The notes below the pieces were generated by a model that saw only the letters and a list, made by a program, of their open reading frames with translations, was not told the origin of the DNA and did no database searches. Below, in pieces: positions 1 through 13,354 of a DNA stretch of 64,000 nt (position 1 is its first letter; every line of letters starts with the position of its first letter). This stretch comes from Rubrivivax sp. (GTDB taxonomy: Bacteria > Pseudomonadota > Gammaproteobacteria > Burkholderiales > Burkholderiaceae_C). The stretch lies in assembly GCA_020852865.1 (NCBI GenBank), contig JADYZZ010000038.1:48923-112922 (forward strand), in the 5' to 3' direction. The position numbers were made by a program, and so were the translations under genes.

Positions 1-505
1 GCTCGGCGCGCCGGCGCCGCGTCAGGCCGGGCAGCTCGACCAGCACGCCGTTCCTGCGCCCCTTGTTCCAGAGCAGGAACTGGTCCGCCGCGGCGGCGCT
101 GTGGCCGGCGTTGAGCAGCCGCAGGAGCGTCGATGCAGCGAGGTTCGCCAGGCCGCAGTTGAAGGCGAAGCTCATCAGGGCGCCGAACTGACCGTCGTCG
201 AGCGGCACCTGCGCCAGGTGCAGCAGGCCGGGCGAGCGGTCCAGCAGGTCGGCGCGCAGCAGCGCCTCGGCCTGACCGACGCTGATGCCGCCCGGATACA
301 GGCGCCGCGCCAGCGCCTTGTTGTCGGCGCCCTTCAACGGCCTGCCCTGCCAGAGCACCACGTGGCCCCAGCCGATCGTCCAGATGCCCAGCGGATCGAG
401 ATAGGCGTCCAGGTTCACCGTGCCCGGGTCGCCATCGGGCAGGCCTTCGAAGCTCTTGATCAGGGCCACGGCCTCGGGTGGCGTCTCGCGCAGTGCGGTC
501 GGCAT
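1..505 (-). CDS. GH24 phage-type lysozyme (endolysin-like), C-terminus beyond the window
   Basis: The product would hydrolyse the glycan strands of peptidoglycan. The visible 168 residues match the T4/lambdoid lysozyme family. A FEG motif near residue 20 supplies the catalytic Glu, and a YLDPLG...TIGWGH block supplies the catalytic Asp/Thr pair. The later block with FNCG fits the C-terminal lobe. The family is usually about 150-170 residues, so little is missing. Two in-frame ATGs lie at 514 and 505. The GAGGAGG ribosome site abuts the first and sits 9 bases before the second, so 505 is chosen. No signal peptide is seen, as expected for a holin- or SAR-dependent enzyme. It could be a prophage remnant or a domesticated lysozyme; no other phage gene is visible here. 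Confidence 0.85.
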   Translation of the reverse strand, partial: MPTALRETPPEAVALIKSFEGLPDGDPGTVNLDAYLDPLGIWTIGWGHVVLWQGRPLKGADNKALARRLYPGGISVGQAEALLRADLLDRSPGLLHLAQVPLDDGQFGALMSFAFNCGLANLAASTLLRLLNAGHSAAAADQFLLWNKGRRNGVLVELPGLTRRRRAE

Positions 506-618
506 GGTCCGCATCCTCCTCGGTCCTCGGATGCGCGCGAGTATCGCGGTGCGCGCCGCCACGGCGCGCCCCCTAACCCGCTCGAGCGCCGCGACGCGAA
601 ACCGCGCGGCGCCACGGC

Positions 619-2337
619 TCAGGAGGCCGCCGCCTCGACCACCATCTGCAGGCGCTGCTGGCCGTTCCACTCGTCGAGCGCCAGGCGGTAGGCCAGGCGC
701 GTGCGCTCGGGCAGCGGCTCGATGCGGTTGAACCAGATCGCTTCGCGCAAGGTGCCGGCGTGGCGCAGGCGCAGCTTCAGATGCCGTTCGCCGACCAGGC
801 GCTGCTGCAGCACCTGCACCTCGTCGCAGAACAGCGGCGGCTCGAAGCCCTGGCCCCAGACCTGCTGCTCGATCAGCGTCACCGTCTCGACGTTGAACCA
901 GTCGGGCGCCAGCGGCCCGTCGGTGCGCAGCGTGCGTGCCAGCGTCGCCTGGTCCAGCCATTCGGCGGCGACGCGGCGCAGCGCGGCGTCGAAAGCGGCC
1001 ACGGCCTGCACCGCGTCGCCCGCCAGCGTGCAGCCGGCGGCCATCGCGTGGCCGCCGAAGCGCAGCAGCAGCCCGGGCTCGCGCTTGGCGACGAGGTCGA
1101 GCGCGTCGCGCAGATGGAATCCCGCGATCGAGCGCCCCGAGCCCTTCAGCTCGCCCGACGCGCCGCGCGCGAAGACGAAGGTCGGCCGGTGCAGCCGGTC
1201 CTTCACGCGGCCGGCGACGATGCCGACCACGCCTTCGTGGAAGCCGGCGTCGTACAACGCCAGCGCGGGCGGCGCGTCGTCGAGCCCGGCCAGCAGCGCG
1301 TCGAGCGCGCGCTCGGCCTGCTCGCGCATGCCGCTCTCGACCTCGCGCCGCTCGCGGTTGATGGCGTCGAGCTGCTGCGCCAGCGACGCGGCGCGCGCCG
1401 CGTCGTCGGTGAGAAGGCACTCGATGCCGAGCGTCATGTCGGCTAGCCGGCCGGCCGCGTTCAGGCGCGGCCCGAGCGCGAAGCCCAGGTCGAAGGCCGA
1501 GGCGCGCGTCGCCGTGCGTCCCGCCACGCCGAACAGAGCCGCCACGCCCGGCTGCACGAGCCCGGCGCGCATGCGCTTCAAGCCGAGCGCGACCAGGCGC
1601 CGGTTGTTCGCGTCCAGCCGCACCACGTCGGCCACCGTGCCCAGCGCCACCAGGTCGAGCAGCGCCTCGAGCCGCGGCTGCGTCGCGGCATCGAAACGGC
1701 CGCGCGCGCGCAACTCGGCGCGCGTGGCCAGGAGCACGTAGAACATGACGCCGACACCGGCCAGCGCCTTGCTCGGAACGGAGCAGCCCGGCTGGCTCGG
1801 GTCGACGATGACGTCGGCCGCCGGCAGCGGCTGGCCCGCCGCCGGCAGGTGGTGGTCGGTCACCAGCACCTTCATGCCGAGCATGCGCGCGTGCGCGACG
1901 CCGGCATGGCTGGCGATGCCGTTGTCCACCGTCACGAGCAGGGCCGCAGCGAGCGGTACGGCGAGGTCGACGACGGCCGGCGTCAGGCCGTAGCCGTGGC
2001 GCGCGCGGTCCGGCACGACGTAGCCGAGCGCCGCGCGCGGCGCACCCAGCAGCGCCAGCCCGCGCATGGCCACCGCGCAGGCGGTGGCGCCGTCGCAGTC
2101 GTAATCGGCGACGACGACGATGCGCTGGCCGGCGTCGATCGCGTCGGCGAGCAGCCGCGCCGCATCGGACGCGCCGGCCAGCAGTTCGGGCGCCAGCAGC
2201 CGGCTCGCGCTGGCGTCGATCTCGTCGACGCTGCGCACGCCGCGCGCGGCGAGCAGCCGCGCCAGCAGCGGATGCACGCCGGCGGCCTCGAGGGCGAAGG
2301 CCACGCGCGGCGGGATGTCGCGACGGCTCAGGATCAC
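619..2337 (-). CDS. recJ: Single-stranded-DNA exonuclease RecJ
   Basis: RecJ is a 5'-3' single-strand DNA exonuclease of recombination and mismatch repair, acting in the cytoplasm. The 572-residue product has the DHH-family phosphoesterase motifs DYDCDG and VTDHH in its N-terminal half. It also has the DHHA1 region with a GGH motif (LLRFGGHAMAAG) and the C-terminal OB-like domain, so it is full length for the family. The GTG start at 2337 is chosen because it forms a GTGA overlap with the stop of the upstream gene, indicating translational coupling. The open frame extends further upstream but only inside the neighbouring gene. Confidence 0.95.
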   Translation of the reverse strand: MILSRRDIPPRVAFALEAAGVHPLLARLLAARGVRSVDEIDASASRLLAPELLAGASDAARLLADAIDAGQRIVVVADYDCDGATACAVAMRGLALLGAPRAALGYVVPDRARHGYGLTPAVVDLAVPLAAALLVTVDNGIASHAGVAHARMLGMKVLVTDHHLPAAGQPLPAADVIVDPSQPGCSVPSKALAGVGVMFYVLLATRAELRARGRFDAATQPRLEALLDLVALGTVADVVRLDANNRRLVALGLKRMRAGLVQPGVAALFGVAGRTATRASAFDLGFALGPRLNAAGRLADMTLGIECLLTDDAARAASLAQQLDAINRERREVESGMREQAERALDALLAGLDDAPPALALYDAGFHEGVVGIVAGRVKDRLHRPTFVFARGASGELKGSGRSIAGFHLRDALDLVAKREPGLLLRFGGHAMAAGCTLAGDAVQAVAAFDAALRRVAAEWLDQATLARTLRTDGPLAPDWFNVETVTLIEQQVWGQGFEPPLFCDEVQVLQQRLVGERHLKLRLRHAGTLREAIWFNRIEPLPERTRLAYRLALDEWNGQQRLQMVVEAAAS

Positions 2338-3287
2338 AGCGACTCCAGCAGCGCCCAGGGCGCAGGCGGCGCGGCCAGGCGCAAGGCGAGGCGCTGCCAC
2401 GCGGGCCGCCGGCGCACGCGCAGCGTGACGCCGCTGCGCTCGCCGCACAGGATCAGCTCGACCGCCTCGCCGCGCGCCGCCGCGGCAGCGAGCGCGGCGA
2501 TCGGGCCGGCGTCGAGCGCCTGCCAGGCCTGGCCCCAGGCCACGGCGTCACCGGCCAGCGCCGGCGCCCTGAGCCGCCAGTCGATCGCGGGCGCCGGGCC
2601 GCGCTCATGCTGGGCGACGCCGCAGCCGCTCAGCCAGACCGAATTCACCGGCGCCAGCCCGCGCGCTTCGCGCGCCGCGTTCACCGGGTGCACGTGCAGC
2701 AGCATCTGCACTTCGCTTTGCAGACGGCGGATGCGGCCCGCCTCGGGCTCGGGACGCTGCCAGGTCGTGACGCTGCGGCCGATCGCGCGGTCGAGCGACG
2801 CGGTGGCCAGCTCGGCCAGGCTCTCGTGCAGCAGGTACCAACGGCTGGCCGCGCCGAACGCGAAGCCGAAGCCCGCGCTCGTGACGAGCGCGCGCGCTGC
2901 CTCGAACAGCGCGCGCGAGTCCTGCTCGGACAGCTCGAGCCTGGCCGGATCGGCCAGCCGCACCTGCTGCATCTCGAGCTCCAAATGCACGGGCGTCGCC
3001 AGCGCGACGGCGACCTCGCCGCTGTCCAGGCCGTCGGCACGTGCTGCACGCGCGGCGAACGGGAGCCGGCCGTCGCCGCCCGTCCAGCCGAGGGCGCGCG
3101 CCAGCGCGCGCTCGTGCGGCGGCGTCAGGCTGCACGCGTCGCCCGGGTCGCGCGCCGCTTCGACCCGCTGCGCAAGCAGCGCGGCCAGCCGCGGCAGCGC
3201 CGGCCCGGCCGCGCCGCGCGCCTGCGTCCAGTCCGCCGGCGCACGCGCCGTGGCTGGCGGCGCGGCGAACGGGATCAGCAGGCGCAT
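2334..3287 (-). CDS. Conserved protein with ApgM-like (cofactor-independent phosphoglycerate mutase) motifs
   Basis: This 317-residue cytoplasmic protein lies directly upstream of recJ and overlaps it by 4 bases. Its second half contains a stretch with SEVQMLLH, a HPVNAAR segment and PVNSVWLSGCG. These resemble the conserved ends of the ApgM-type phosphoglycerate mutase family, and homologues before recJ in Burkholderiales are, as I recall, often named that way. The metal-binding motifs of true alkaline-phosphatase-fold mutases are not evident, so the enzymatic name should not be taken literally. The start at 3287 gives a typical MRLLIPF beginning. Function is unknown. Confidence 0.7.
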   Translation of the reverse strand: MRLLIPFAAPPATARAPADWTQARGAAGPALPRLAALLAQRVEAARDPGDACSLTPPHERALARALGWTGGDGRLPFAARAARADGLDSGEVAVALATPVHLELEMQQVRLADPARLELSEQDSRALFEAARALVTSAGFGFAFGAASRWYLLHESLAELATASLDRAIGRSVTTWQRPEPEAGRIRRLQSEVQMLLHVHPVNAAREARGLAPVNSVWLSGCGVAQHERGPAPAIDWRLRAPALAGDAVAWGQAWQALDAGPIAALAAAAARGEAVELILCGERSGVTLRVRRRPAWQRLALRLAAPPAPWALLESL

Positions 3288-3370
3288 CGCGGCATTATCC
3301 CGGCGCCTGCCGTGCAGGGCCGGCAGCGCAGGGCGCCGCCCCGGGCCGCGGCAGTGCCACAATCGCGCGC

Positions 3371-3529
3371 CATGCCGCGCCCCGCCCTGCACACGCCCAA
3401 GCGCCGCCGGCTGTGCCGGCTGCGCAGCGCCGTGCAGCGCGCGCAGGTGCTGTCGCTGCACGCCGGGCAGGAGCGCCGGCGCTTCGGCGTCAACTCGCTG
3501 GCCAAACACGCCCCACCAGCCGCGGCCTG
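3371..3529 (+). CDS. Possible small basic peptide (52 aa) upstream of the radical SAM gene
   Basis: This open frame starts at an ATG preceded by CACAATCGCGCGCC, resembling the -10/start arrangement of many genes in these bacteria. The peptide is rich in Arg, with about 11 Arg and Lys in its first 40 residues and one Cys, and ends AKHAPPAAA. There is no clear ribosome site. It lies in the 419-base gap between the divergent ApgM-like gene and the radical SAM/SPASM gene. It might be a substrate peptide of that enzyme, or a chance frame in GC-rich DNA. Nothing else is recognised in the gap. Confidence 0.3.
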
Positions 3530-3706
3530 ACGCCGCGCGGCGCGCTGCGCGCGGCCGTGGCCTGTGTGCGGCCTCCTGCGCCGCCGGCTGCGGCATCCGC
3601 AAGCCCGCCGCCCTCCCGAGCGACCGCGCAGCCCTGCGCGTCGCTCCGGCGCAAAGCCGGCGCCGCCCAGGCGCCGCCGCCTCAAGCACCGATCGAGCCT
3701 CGAGCC

Positions 3707-4871
3707 ATGAACACCCCGCTGCATTTCCATTCCCGCACGCAAGAGCCCGGCGCGCGCGCCGTCGATCCGATCGTCGGCAAGCGCGTCGAGCTGCAACTGC
3801 TCACCACCCTCAAGTGCAATCTCAAATGCAGCTACTGCTCGCTCGGCGTGGGCGACGTGCTGGGCTCGCAGACGCAGGTGGAATACGGCGTCGACGAACT
3901 GGAGGCTTTCGCGCGCGCGCACCTGGCCGACAAGGAGGTCTACGTCACCTTCTACGGCGGCGAGCCGACGCTCAACCGGCCGATGATGTTGCAGGTGATG
4001 GAGCGCTTCCCCCACTGGCGCTTCCAGCTGCAGACCAACGGCACGCTGCTCGACGACCTGCCGGCCTGGGTGCTGGCGCGGCTGTCGAACGTGCTGGTCT
4101 CGATCGACGGCGGCGAGGCCATCACCGACGGCTACCGCGGCCGCGGAATCTACCGCCAGGTGCTGAAGAACCTGCGCCAGGTGCGCGGCCACATCGGCGG
4201 CAGCGTCACGGCGCGCGTCACCTGGGGCAATCCGGCGACCAGCTTCGAGGAGCTCGACGAGCTCGTGGCCGACGACTCGCCGTTCGACTACCTGTACTGG
4301 CAGTTCGTGGCCGACGAGATGTACGCCGGCGACTCGCTCGAGCGGCGCCGGGCGGTGCTGGTGCGCCTGATCGAGCGCTTCTTCGAGCGCACCGACCGTC
4401 TGTATCCGCTCGTGCCGCTGATGGGCATCGTGCGCAACAAGCTGCTGCCCGGCCGCGCGCAGGAGCTCTACGCCGGACGCACGCAGTGCCGCGTGTCCTC
4501 GCACCTGGTCAACGTCATGCCCAACGGGCAGATCTACCCCTGCCCGGACATGATGTACGTGCCGGCGATGCTGATGGGCAGCGTCAAGGGCAACTGGCTG
4601 AAGCCGAGCCCGCTGCAGCAGACGCCGGCCATGCCCTGCGCCGGCTGCGAGGCCTACGGCTGGTGCCGCGGCAACTGCATGAAGAACCTGTACCTGGGCT
4701 ACGTCAAGAACGACTTGCGCTACCGCGCCAACGTCGTCGAGCCGATCTGCGAACTGCTGCGCTTCATCGGCCGCGAGGTCGACCGCCACGACCCGCAGGG
4801 CTGGTTCGGTCGCCTCACGCTGCCGGTACGCCGCCAGATCACCGACTGCGAGGTCTACGAATACGTGGAGA

Positions 4872-4882
<11 letters not shown>
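3707..4882 (+). CDS. Radical SAM/SPASM domain protein
   Basis: This 391-residue enzyme should bind a [4Fe-4S] cluster through a CX3CX2C motif (CNLKCSYC, residues about 37-44) and cleave S-adenosylmethionine. The YGGEPT segment follows, as usual in the family. The C-terminal part has a SPASM-like cysteine set (YPCPD, CAGCEAYGWCRGNC) for auxiliary clusters, typical of enzymes that modify peptides or proteins. The ATG at 3707 gives MNTPLHF; the frame is open upstream without support. It converges with sirB2, overlapping it by 11 bases at the 3' ends. It lacks the usual NirJ signature, so I do not call it heme d1 synthesis. The substrate is unknown. Confidence 0.85.
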
Positions 4883-9339
<4,457 letters not shown>

Positions 9340-9367
9340 AGACCAACCACCACGAGGACCCACGAAG

Positions 9368-9700
9368 ATGAAGCGCGTCTCCCCCTTGTTGCTCGGCACC
9401 GCCGCTGCCGCCCTGGCCCTGAGCCTGAGCGCCCCGGCAGGTGCCCAGAGCGTCGAGCCCATCCTGAAGAAGGCCAACTGCCTCACTTGCCACACGGTGG
9501 ACAAGAAGTTGGTCGGCCCTTCGTACAAGGAGGTCGCGGCCAAGCACAAGGGGCAGGCCGACGCGGTGGCCAAGCTGATGGAAAAGGTGCGCAAGGGCGG
9601 TTCGGGCGTCTACGGCCCGGTGCCGATGCCGCCGAACCCCACCACCGCCATCTCAGACGCCGAACTGAAGACGGTCGTCGAATGGGTCATGAAGCAGTAA
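9368..9700 (+). CDS. nirM: Periplasmic cytochrome c (c551/c552 type), likely NirS electron donor
   Basis: This 110-residue protein has a signal peptide ending GAQS, one heme c site (C38-L-T-C41-H42) and a candidate axial Met in VPMPPN (M87), as in class I cytochromes c551/c552. It starts 28 bases after nirS and is probably co-transcribed. By family and position it passes electrons to NirS, so the symbol is used in that functional sense; the NirC subgroup is an alternative. The size after signal removal (about 84 residues) fits cytochrome c551. Confidence 0.85.
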   Translation: MKRVSPLLLGTAAAALALSLSAPAGAQSVEPILKKANCLTCHTVDKKLVGPSYKEVAAKHKGQADAVAKLMEKVRKGGSGVYGPVPMPPNPTTAISDAELKTVVEWVMKQ

Positions 9701-9722
9701 TGCCGGCCTTCGCGCTGCGACG

Positions 9723-10925
9723 GTGAGGCGTCGCGCCGCGCTGCTTGCCCTGGCGTGCAGCGCCGGCGTCGGTTCACCGGCCGCAGCGGCAGCACGAACG
9801 GCGCGCCCCGCGCAAGCGGGCGCGCCGTTCCTCTTTCCGCTCGCGTTCACCGCGCTGCTGCTGGAACCTGACGGCCTCAGGATCGAGAGCAGCGGCGCTG
9901 TCGCCCAGCAGCTGCTCGACCGCAGCCCGTCGTGCCTTGCCGCCGTGCCCGGCGTCGTCTGGGCGACGCGCGACGCGCGCCATCTGCAGTCCTGGCGTGC
10001 GCAGCCCGACGGCCGCTGGGTGCCGATTGCGAGCCATCGGTTCGACGCGGACGTGCACGCGCTGGCAGCCAGCGCCGACGGCCGCTTCGTCCTCGCCGCA
10101 CACGGCGAGCGCCTGAGCCTGCTCGACGGCGAGGCGACGCCGCTGCGGCACTACGAAGGCCGCGATCTCGAAGGACGCCGGCGCGCTCGCGCCGCCACCA
10201 TCGTCGCCCATGCCGGGCGACGCAGCGCCCTCGTCTCCTGGCCGGCGCTGGGCGAGCTCTGGGAGATCTCGTTCGACCCGGCGGCAGCGCCGATCTTCGA
10301 CGGCCTCGTGCACGACTACCGCATGGGCGAGGCGATCGCCGCGCCCGGCTACCTCGGCGTGCGGCGCATGCCGCTGGGCACGCCGATGCCCGAGCCGCAG
10401 TTCGTCGACGCGCGCGTGCCCTGGGTCGCGGGCCGCGTGGGCGCGTCGATCGAGGTCGTGAATCTGGACGTGCGCCGGCGCGTCGCGACGCTGCCGCTCG
10501 CCGACGCGCAGCCTGCGGCCGCCGTGCTGCGCCGTCGCGGCGACGCCTGGACTTGGTGGCTGCCGGCGGCCGACGGGCTGCACGAACTCGACACCTGGCG
10601 CTGGCGCACGCTCGAGCGCCACGAATTCCCGCGCGACGTCGACGGCCCCCTGCGTACGCAGGCGCTGCAGGCGCGCGGCGAGACGCTCTGGCTGCTCGCC
10701 TCCGACACCACCGCCCGGCCGCACCTGTGGCTGCGGCGCACGGATCGCTGGCAACGCGCCGATTTCGGCGCCGGCCGCCCGTTCGCCCTGCGCGCCGATG
10801 CGCGCGCCTTGTGGCTCGCGACCAGCGAGCCGAACCGCGTCGTCGCGCTGAACGACGACGGCGCGCTCCTGCAGAGCTGGCCGCTGCTGGCCGCCGGCCT
10901 CGTGCAGGGCCTGTGCTGGCTCTAG
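9723..10925 (+). CDS. NirF-like d1-type beta-propeller protein, divergent
   Basis: This exported 400-residue protein begins with a GTG 22 bases after the cytochrome gene. An in-frame ATG at the nirM stop runs into a stop after eight codons, so GTG 9723 is the only sensible start. It has an Ala-rich signal peptide. Residues about 195-250 contain FDGLVHDYRMGEAI, then PGYLGVRR, then VVNLDVRRRVA, which closely follow the NirF/d1-propeller pattern. The GMPH(L/I)GSG-like segment and several histidines expected in NirF are not apparent. NirF acts late in heme d1 synthesis. This protein may be a relaxed NirF paralogue or a NirS-assembly factor. Confidence 0.6.
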   Translation: MRRRAALLALACSAGVGSPAAAAARTARPAQAGAPFLFPLAFTALLLEPDGLRIESSGAVAQQLLDRSPSCLAAVPGVVWATRDARHLQSWRAQPDGRWVPIASHRFDADVHALAASADGRFVLAAHGERLSLLDGEATPLRHYEGRDLEGRRRARAATIVAHAGRRSALVSWPALGELWEISFDPAAAPIFDGLVHDYRMGEAIAAPGYLGVRRMPLGTPMPEPQFVDARVPWVAGRVGASIEVVNLDVRRRVATLPLADAQPAAAVLRRRGDAWTWWLPAADGLHELDTWRWRTLERHEFPRDVDGPLRTQALQARGETLWLLASDTTARPHLWLRRTDRWQRADFGAGRPFALRADARALWLATSEPNRVVALNDDGALLQSWPLLAAGLVQGLCWL

Positions 10926-10938
10926 AACCGGGAGCGGC

Positions 10939-11637
10939 TCAGGTCTGGTAGGCCGCCAGCCGCTGCACGTCGAGGATGCGGATGTCGCGCCGGTCGACCT
11001 CGATCAGGCGTGCCTCCTCGAGCTCGCGCAGCACGCGCGAGAAGTACTCCGGGGTGAGCGACAGGCGCGAGGCCAGCGTGGCCTTGCTCACCGGCAGCGA
11101 CACCGTGAGCACCTCGCCGCTCGTGCCCTCGCCCGGCGCCTGGTCGCGCAGCAGGTAGCCGATGACGCGCTGCACGCCGTTTTGCAGCGCGTAGGCCTGC
11201 ACGTCGTGCACCAGCCCGTGCAGCCGGCGCGACAGGCCGGCGAGCATGCGCAGCGCGAAGCGCGGGTCGCGCTGCAGCTCGTCCATCACGGCGTGGCGGT
11301 GCACCGTCAGCAGCAGCGAGTCGGCCAGCGTCTGCGCGTTCACGACGTAGGGCTTGCCGAGGAACATCAAGGCCTCGGCGAAGCTGTGGCCCGGGGCGAT
11401 CAGCTCGATCACCTTCTCCTGGCCGGTGGGCGAGAGCACGAACAGCTTGACCTGGCCGGTGACGACGACGTGGAACGAATCGCAGGGCTCGCCCATGCGG
11501 AAGACCATGTCGCCGCGCTCGACCCGCCGCAGATGACAACCCTCGGCCAGCCGCTCGAGCTCGGGCGGCGCCAGATCGCTGAACAGCGGCAGCACCCCGA
11601 GGAAGCGCGGGATGTCGAAGTGGCGGGTGTCGAGCAT
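10939..11637 (-). CDS. Crp/Fnr-family regulator, Dnr type
   Basis: This 232-residue transcription factor has an N-terminal cyclic-nucleotide-type sensor domain (residues about 15-140), a dimerisation helix, and a C-terminal winged helix with SKATLASRLSLT and EYFSRVLRELEEARLI. The N-terminal cysteine cluster of Fnr is absent; only isolated cysteines occur. This fits the NO-responsive Dnr/NnrR branch rather than an oxygen sensor. The recognition helix (E-x-FSR) is the type that reads TTGA half-sites. It starts 32 bases after ccoG and converges with the NirF-like gene. It is the obvious candidate regulator of the sites at 7508, 17682 and 29925, which is an inference. Confidence 0.85.
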   Translation of the reverse strand: MLDTRHFDIPRFLGVLPLFSDLAPPELERLAEGCHLRRVERGDMVFRMGEPCDSFHVVVTGQVKLFVLSPTGQEKVIELIAPGHSFAEALMFLGKPYVVNAQTLADSLLLTVHRHAVMDELQRDPRFALRMLAGLSRRLHGLVHDVQAYALQNGVQRVIGYLLRDQAPGEGTSGEVLTVSLPVSKATLASRLSLTPEYFSRVLRELEEARLIEVDRRDIRILDVQRLAAYQT

Positions 11638-11668
11638 GCAAGCTTCCCAGTGCAGTGGTGCAGCGCGT

Positions 11669-13096
11669 TCAGCGCGGCAGGACGAAGGTCGATCGTTCGC
11701 GTGCCAGCGCCTCGCCCCCGTCCGAAGCGGCCAGCTCGAGCGTGATCGGATGCGAGCCGCTCGCGAGCGTGCTCGCCTTGTCGGCCGATACCACCAGTCG
11801 CACCGTGAATGGCCGCACCTCGCCGGGACCGAGCTCGAGGCTCGCACCGGCATCGACGTCGAGGCCCGGCAACCCTTGCGCCAGCAGGCGATAGCGCGCG
11901 GGCCGCTCGGTCCGGTTGCGCAACTGTACCCGATAGACGTTCTCGACCCGGCCGCCCTCGCCCAGGCGCGCCATCACACCGCGGTCGCGCACGACGTCCA
12001 TCGCCACCGGCGCGCGCAGCGCGAGCGCGGCGACGAAGGTGCCCATCGCCGCCACCAGCACCGCCGCGTACACCAGCACGCGCGGCCGCCACAGCCGCTG
12101 TAGCATCTGGGCGCGGCTCCAGCCCAGGGCGACGGCATTGGCGGTGGCATAGCGGATCAGGCCGCGCGCGTAGCCGAGCCGGTCCATCACGCTGTCGCAC
12201 ACGTCGATGCAGGCGGCGCAGCCGATGCACTCGTTCTGCAGGCCCTTGCGGATGTCGATGCCGGTCGGGCAGACCTGCACGCACAGCGTGCAGTCCACGC
12301 AGGAGCCCAGGCCGAGCGCCGCGGGATCGGCGCGGCGTGCACGCGCACCGCGCGGCTCGCCGCGCAGGTTGTCGTAGGCGATCACGAGCGAGTCGGCGTC
12401 GATCATCGTGCTCTGGAAGCGCGCGTACGGGCACATGTACTTGCAGATCTGCTCGCGCATCCAGCCGGCGTTGCCGTAGGTGGCCGCGCCGTAGAACAGG
12501 ATCCAGAAGGTCGGCCAGGGCGTGAGCGCAAGGGCCGCAGCCTGGCCGGCGAGCTCGCGGATCGCAATGAAGTAGCCGACGAAGGTGAAACCGGTGTAGA
12601 GCGACAGCAGCATCCACAGCAGGTGCTTGCCGCCCTTGCGCAGCAGCTTGTCCGGGCTCCAAGGCGCAGCGTCGAGCCGGATGCGTGCGCTGCGGTCACC
12701 CTCGGTATGGCGTTCGATCCACAGGAAGATCTCCGTGTAGACCGTCTGCGGGCAGGCGTAGCCGCACCACAGCCGTCCGGCCACCGCGGTGAAGAAGAAC
12801 AGCGTCATCGCCGCGATCACGAGCAGCGCGGCGAGGAAGACCAGATCGTGCGGCTGCAGCACGAGGCCGAACACGAAGAAGCGCGGCGTATCGAGGTCGA
12901 ACAGCACCGCCTGGCGGCCGTTCCAGCGCAGCCAGGGCACGCCGTAGAACACGGCCTGCGTCAGCCACACGGTGGCCCAGCGCAGGCGCGTGAAGCGGCC
13001 GCTGACCGAGCGCGGGTAGATCTTGTCCGGCCGTTCGTACAGCGAGACCCAGCCGGCGTCGTCGGCCGGCGCCGCCGAGGCGCCGGCGGGCTTCAT
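11669..13096 (-). CDS. ccoG: CcoG (FixG/RdxA) membrane iron-sulfur protein
   Basis: This 475-residue membrane protein belongs to the CcoG family, implicated in copper handling during cbb3 oxidase assembly. It has several membrane segments. A CGYACPQTVYTE segment is followed by two ferredoxin-type [4Fe-4S] motifs (CVDCTLCVQVCP and CIGCAACIDVCD), and a C-terminal FixG immunoglobulin-like domain spans residues about 370-475. The ATG at 13096 (MKPAGASA) is chosen because upstream codons are low complexity. No cbb3 oxidase genes are in the window, so it may serve copper or redox needs of the heme-copper enzyme at 17993-20243. Confidence 0.95.
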   Translation of the reverse strand: MKPAGASAAPADDAGWVSLYERPDKIYPRSVSGRFTRLRWATVWLTQAVFYGVPWLRWNGRQAVLFDLDTPRFFVFGLVLQPHDLVFLAALLVIAAMTLFFFTAVAGRLWCGYACPQTVYTEIFLWIERHTEGDRSARIRLDAAPWSPDKLLRKGGKHLLWMLLSLYTGFTFVGYFIAIRELAGQAAALALTPWPTFWILFYGAATYGNAGWMREQICKYMCPYARFQSTMIDADSLVIAYDNLRGEPRGARARRADPAALGLGSCVDCTLCVQVCPTGIDIRKGLQNECIGCAACIDVCDSVMDRLGYARGLIRYATANAVALGWSRAQMLQRLWRPRVLVYAAVLVAAMGTFVAALALRAPVAMDVVRDRGVMARLGEGGRVENVYRVQLRNRTERPARYRLLAQGLPGLDVDAGASLELGPGEVRPFTVRLVVSADKASTLASGSHPITLELAASDGGEALARERSTFVLPR

Positions 13097-13354
13097 GGCG
13101 CCGGCCGCCGCGGCACGCGCCGTCGTGCACGCGCGCACTCGGCGCGACACGGGGCCCGCACGCGATGGCGCGTCAGGCAATCGGCAAACGGATCGGGCAT
13201 CTGCGGTGCAATATAAACGTGCAGATTGTACGCATCTTATCCGCGCGTCCCTTGCACGAGCGTGCTCCGGGTGCGAGCCCGAGGTGCGGGCAGCAGTCGC
13301 GGCGCGTGCCGCGCAGGCGCGCTCCGGTGCGTGGCCCCCGATACCGCGGTCGGG
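13097..13354. other. Intergenic region upstream of ccoG
   Basis: These 258 bases separate ccoG from nrdG, both on the minus strand. An AT-richer patch at 13205-13245 (GCAATATAAAC and TTATCC) is the likely ccoG promoter area. I see no clean Fnr, Dnr or Crp palindrome and no gene. Confidence 0.4.
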
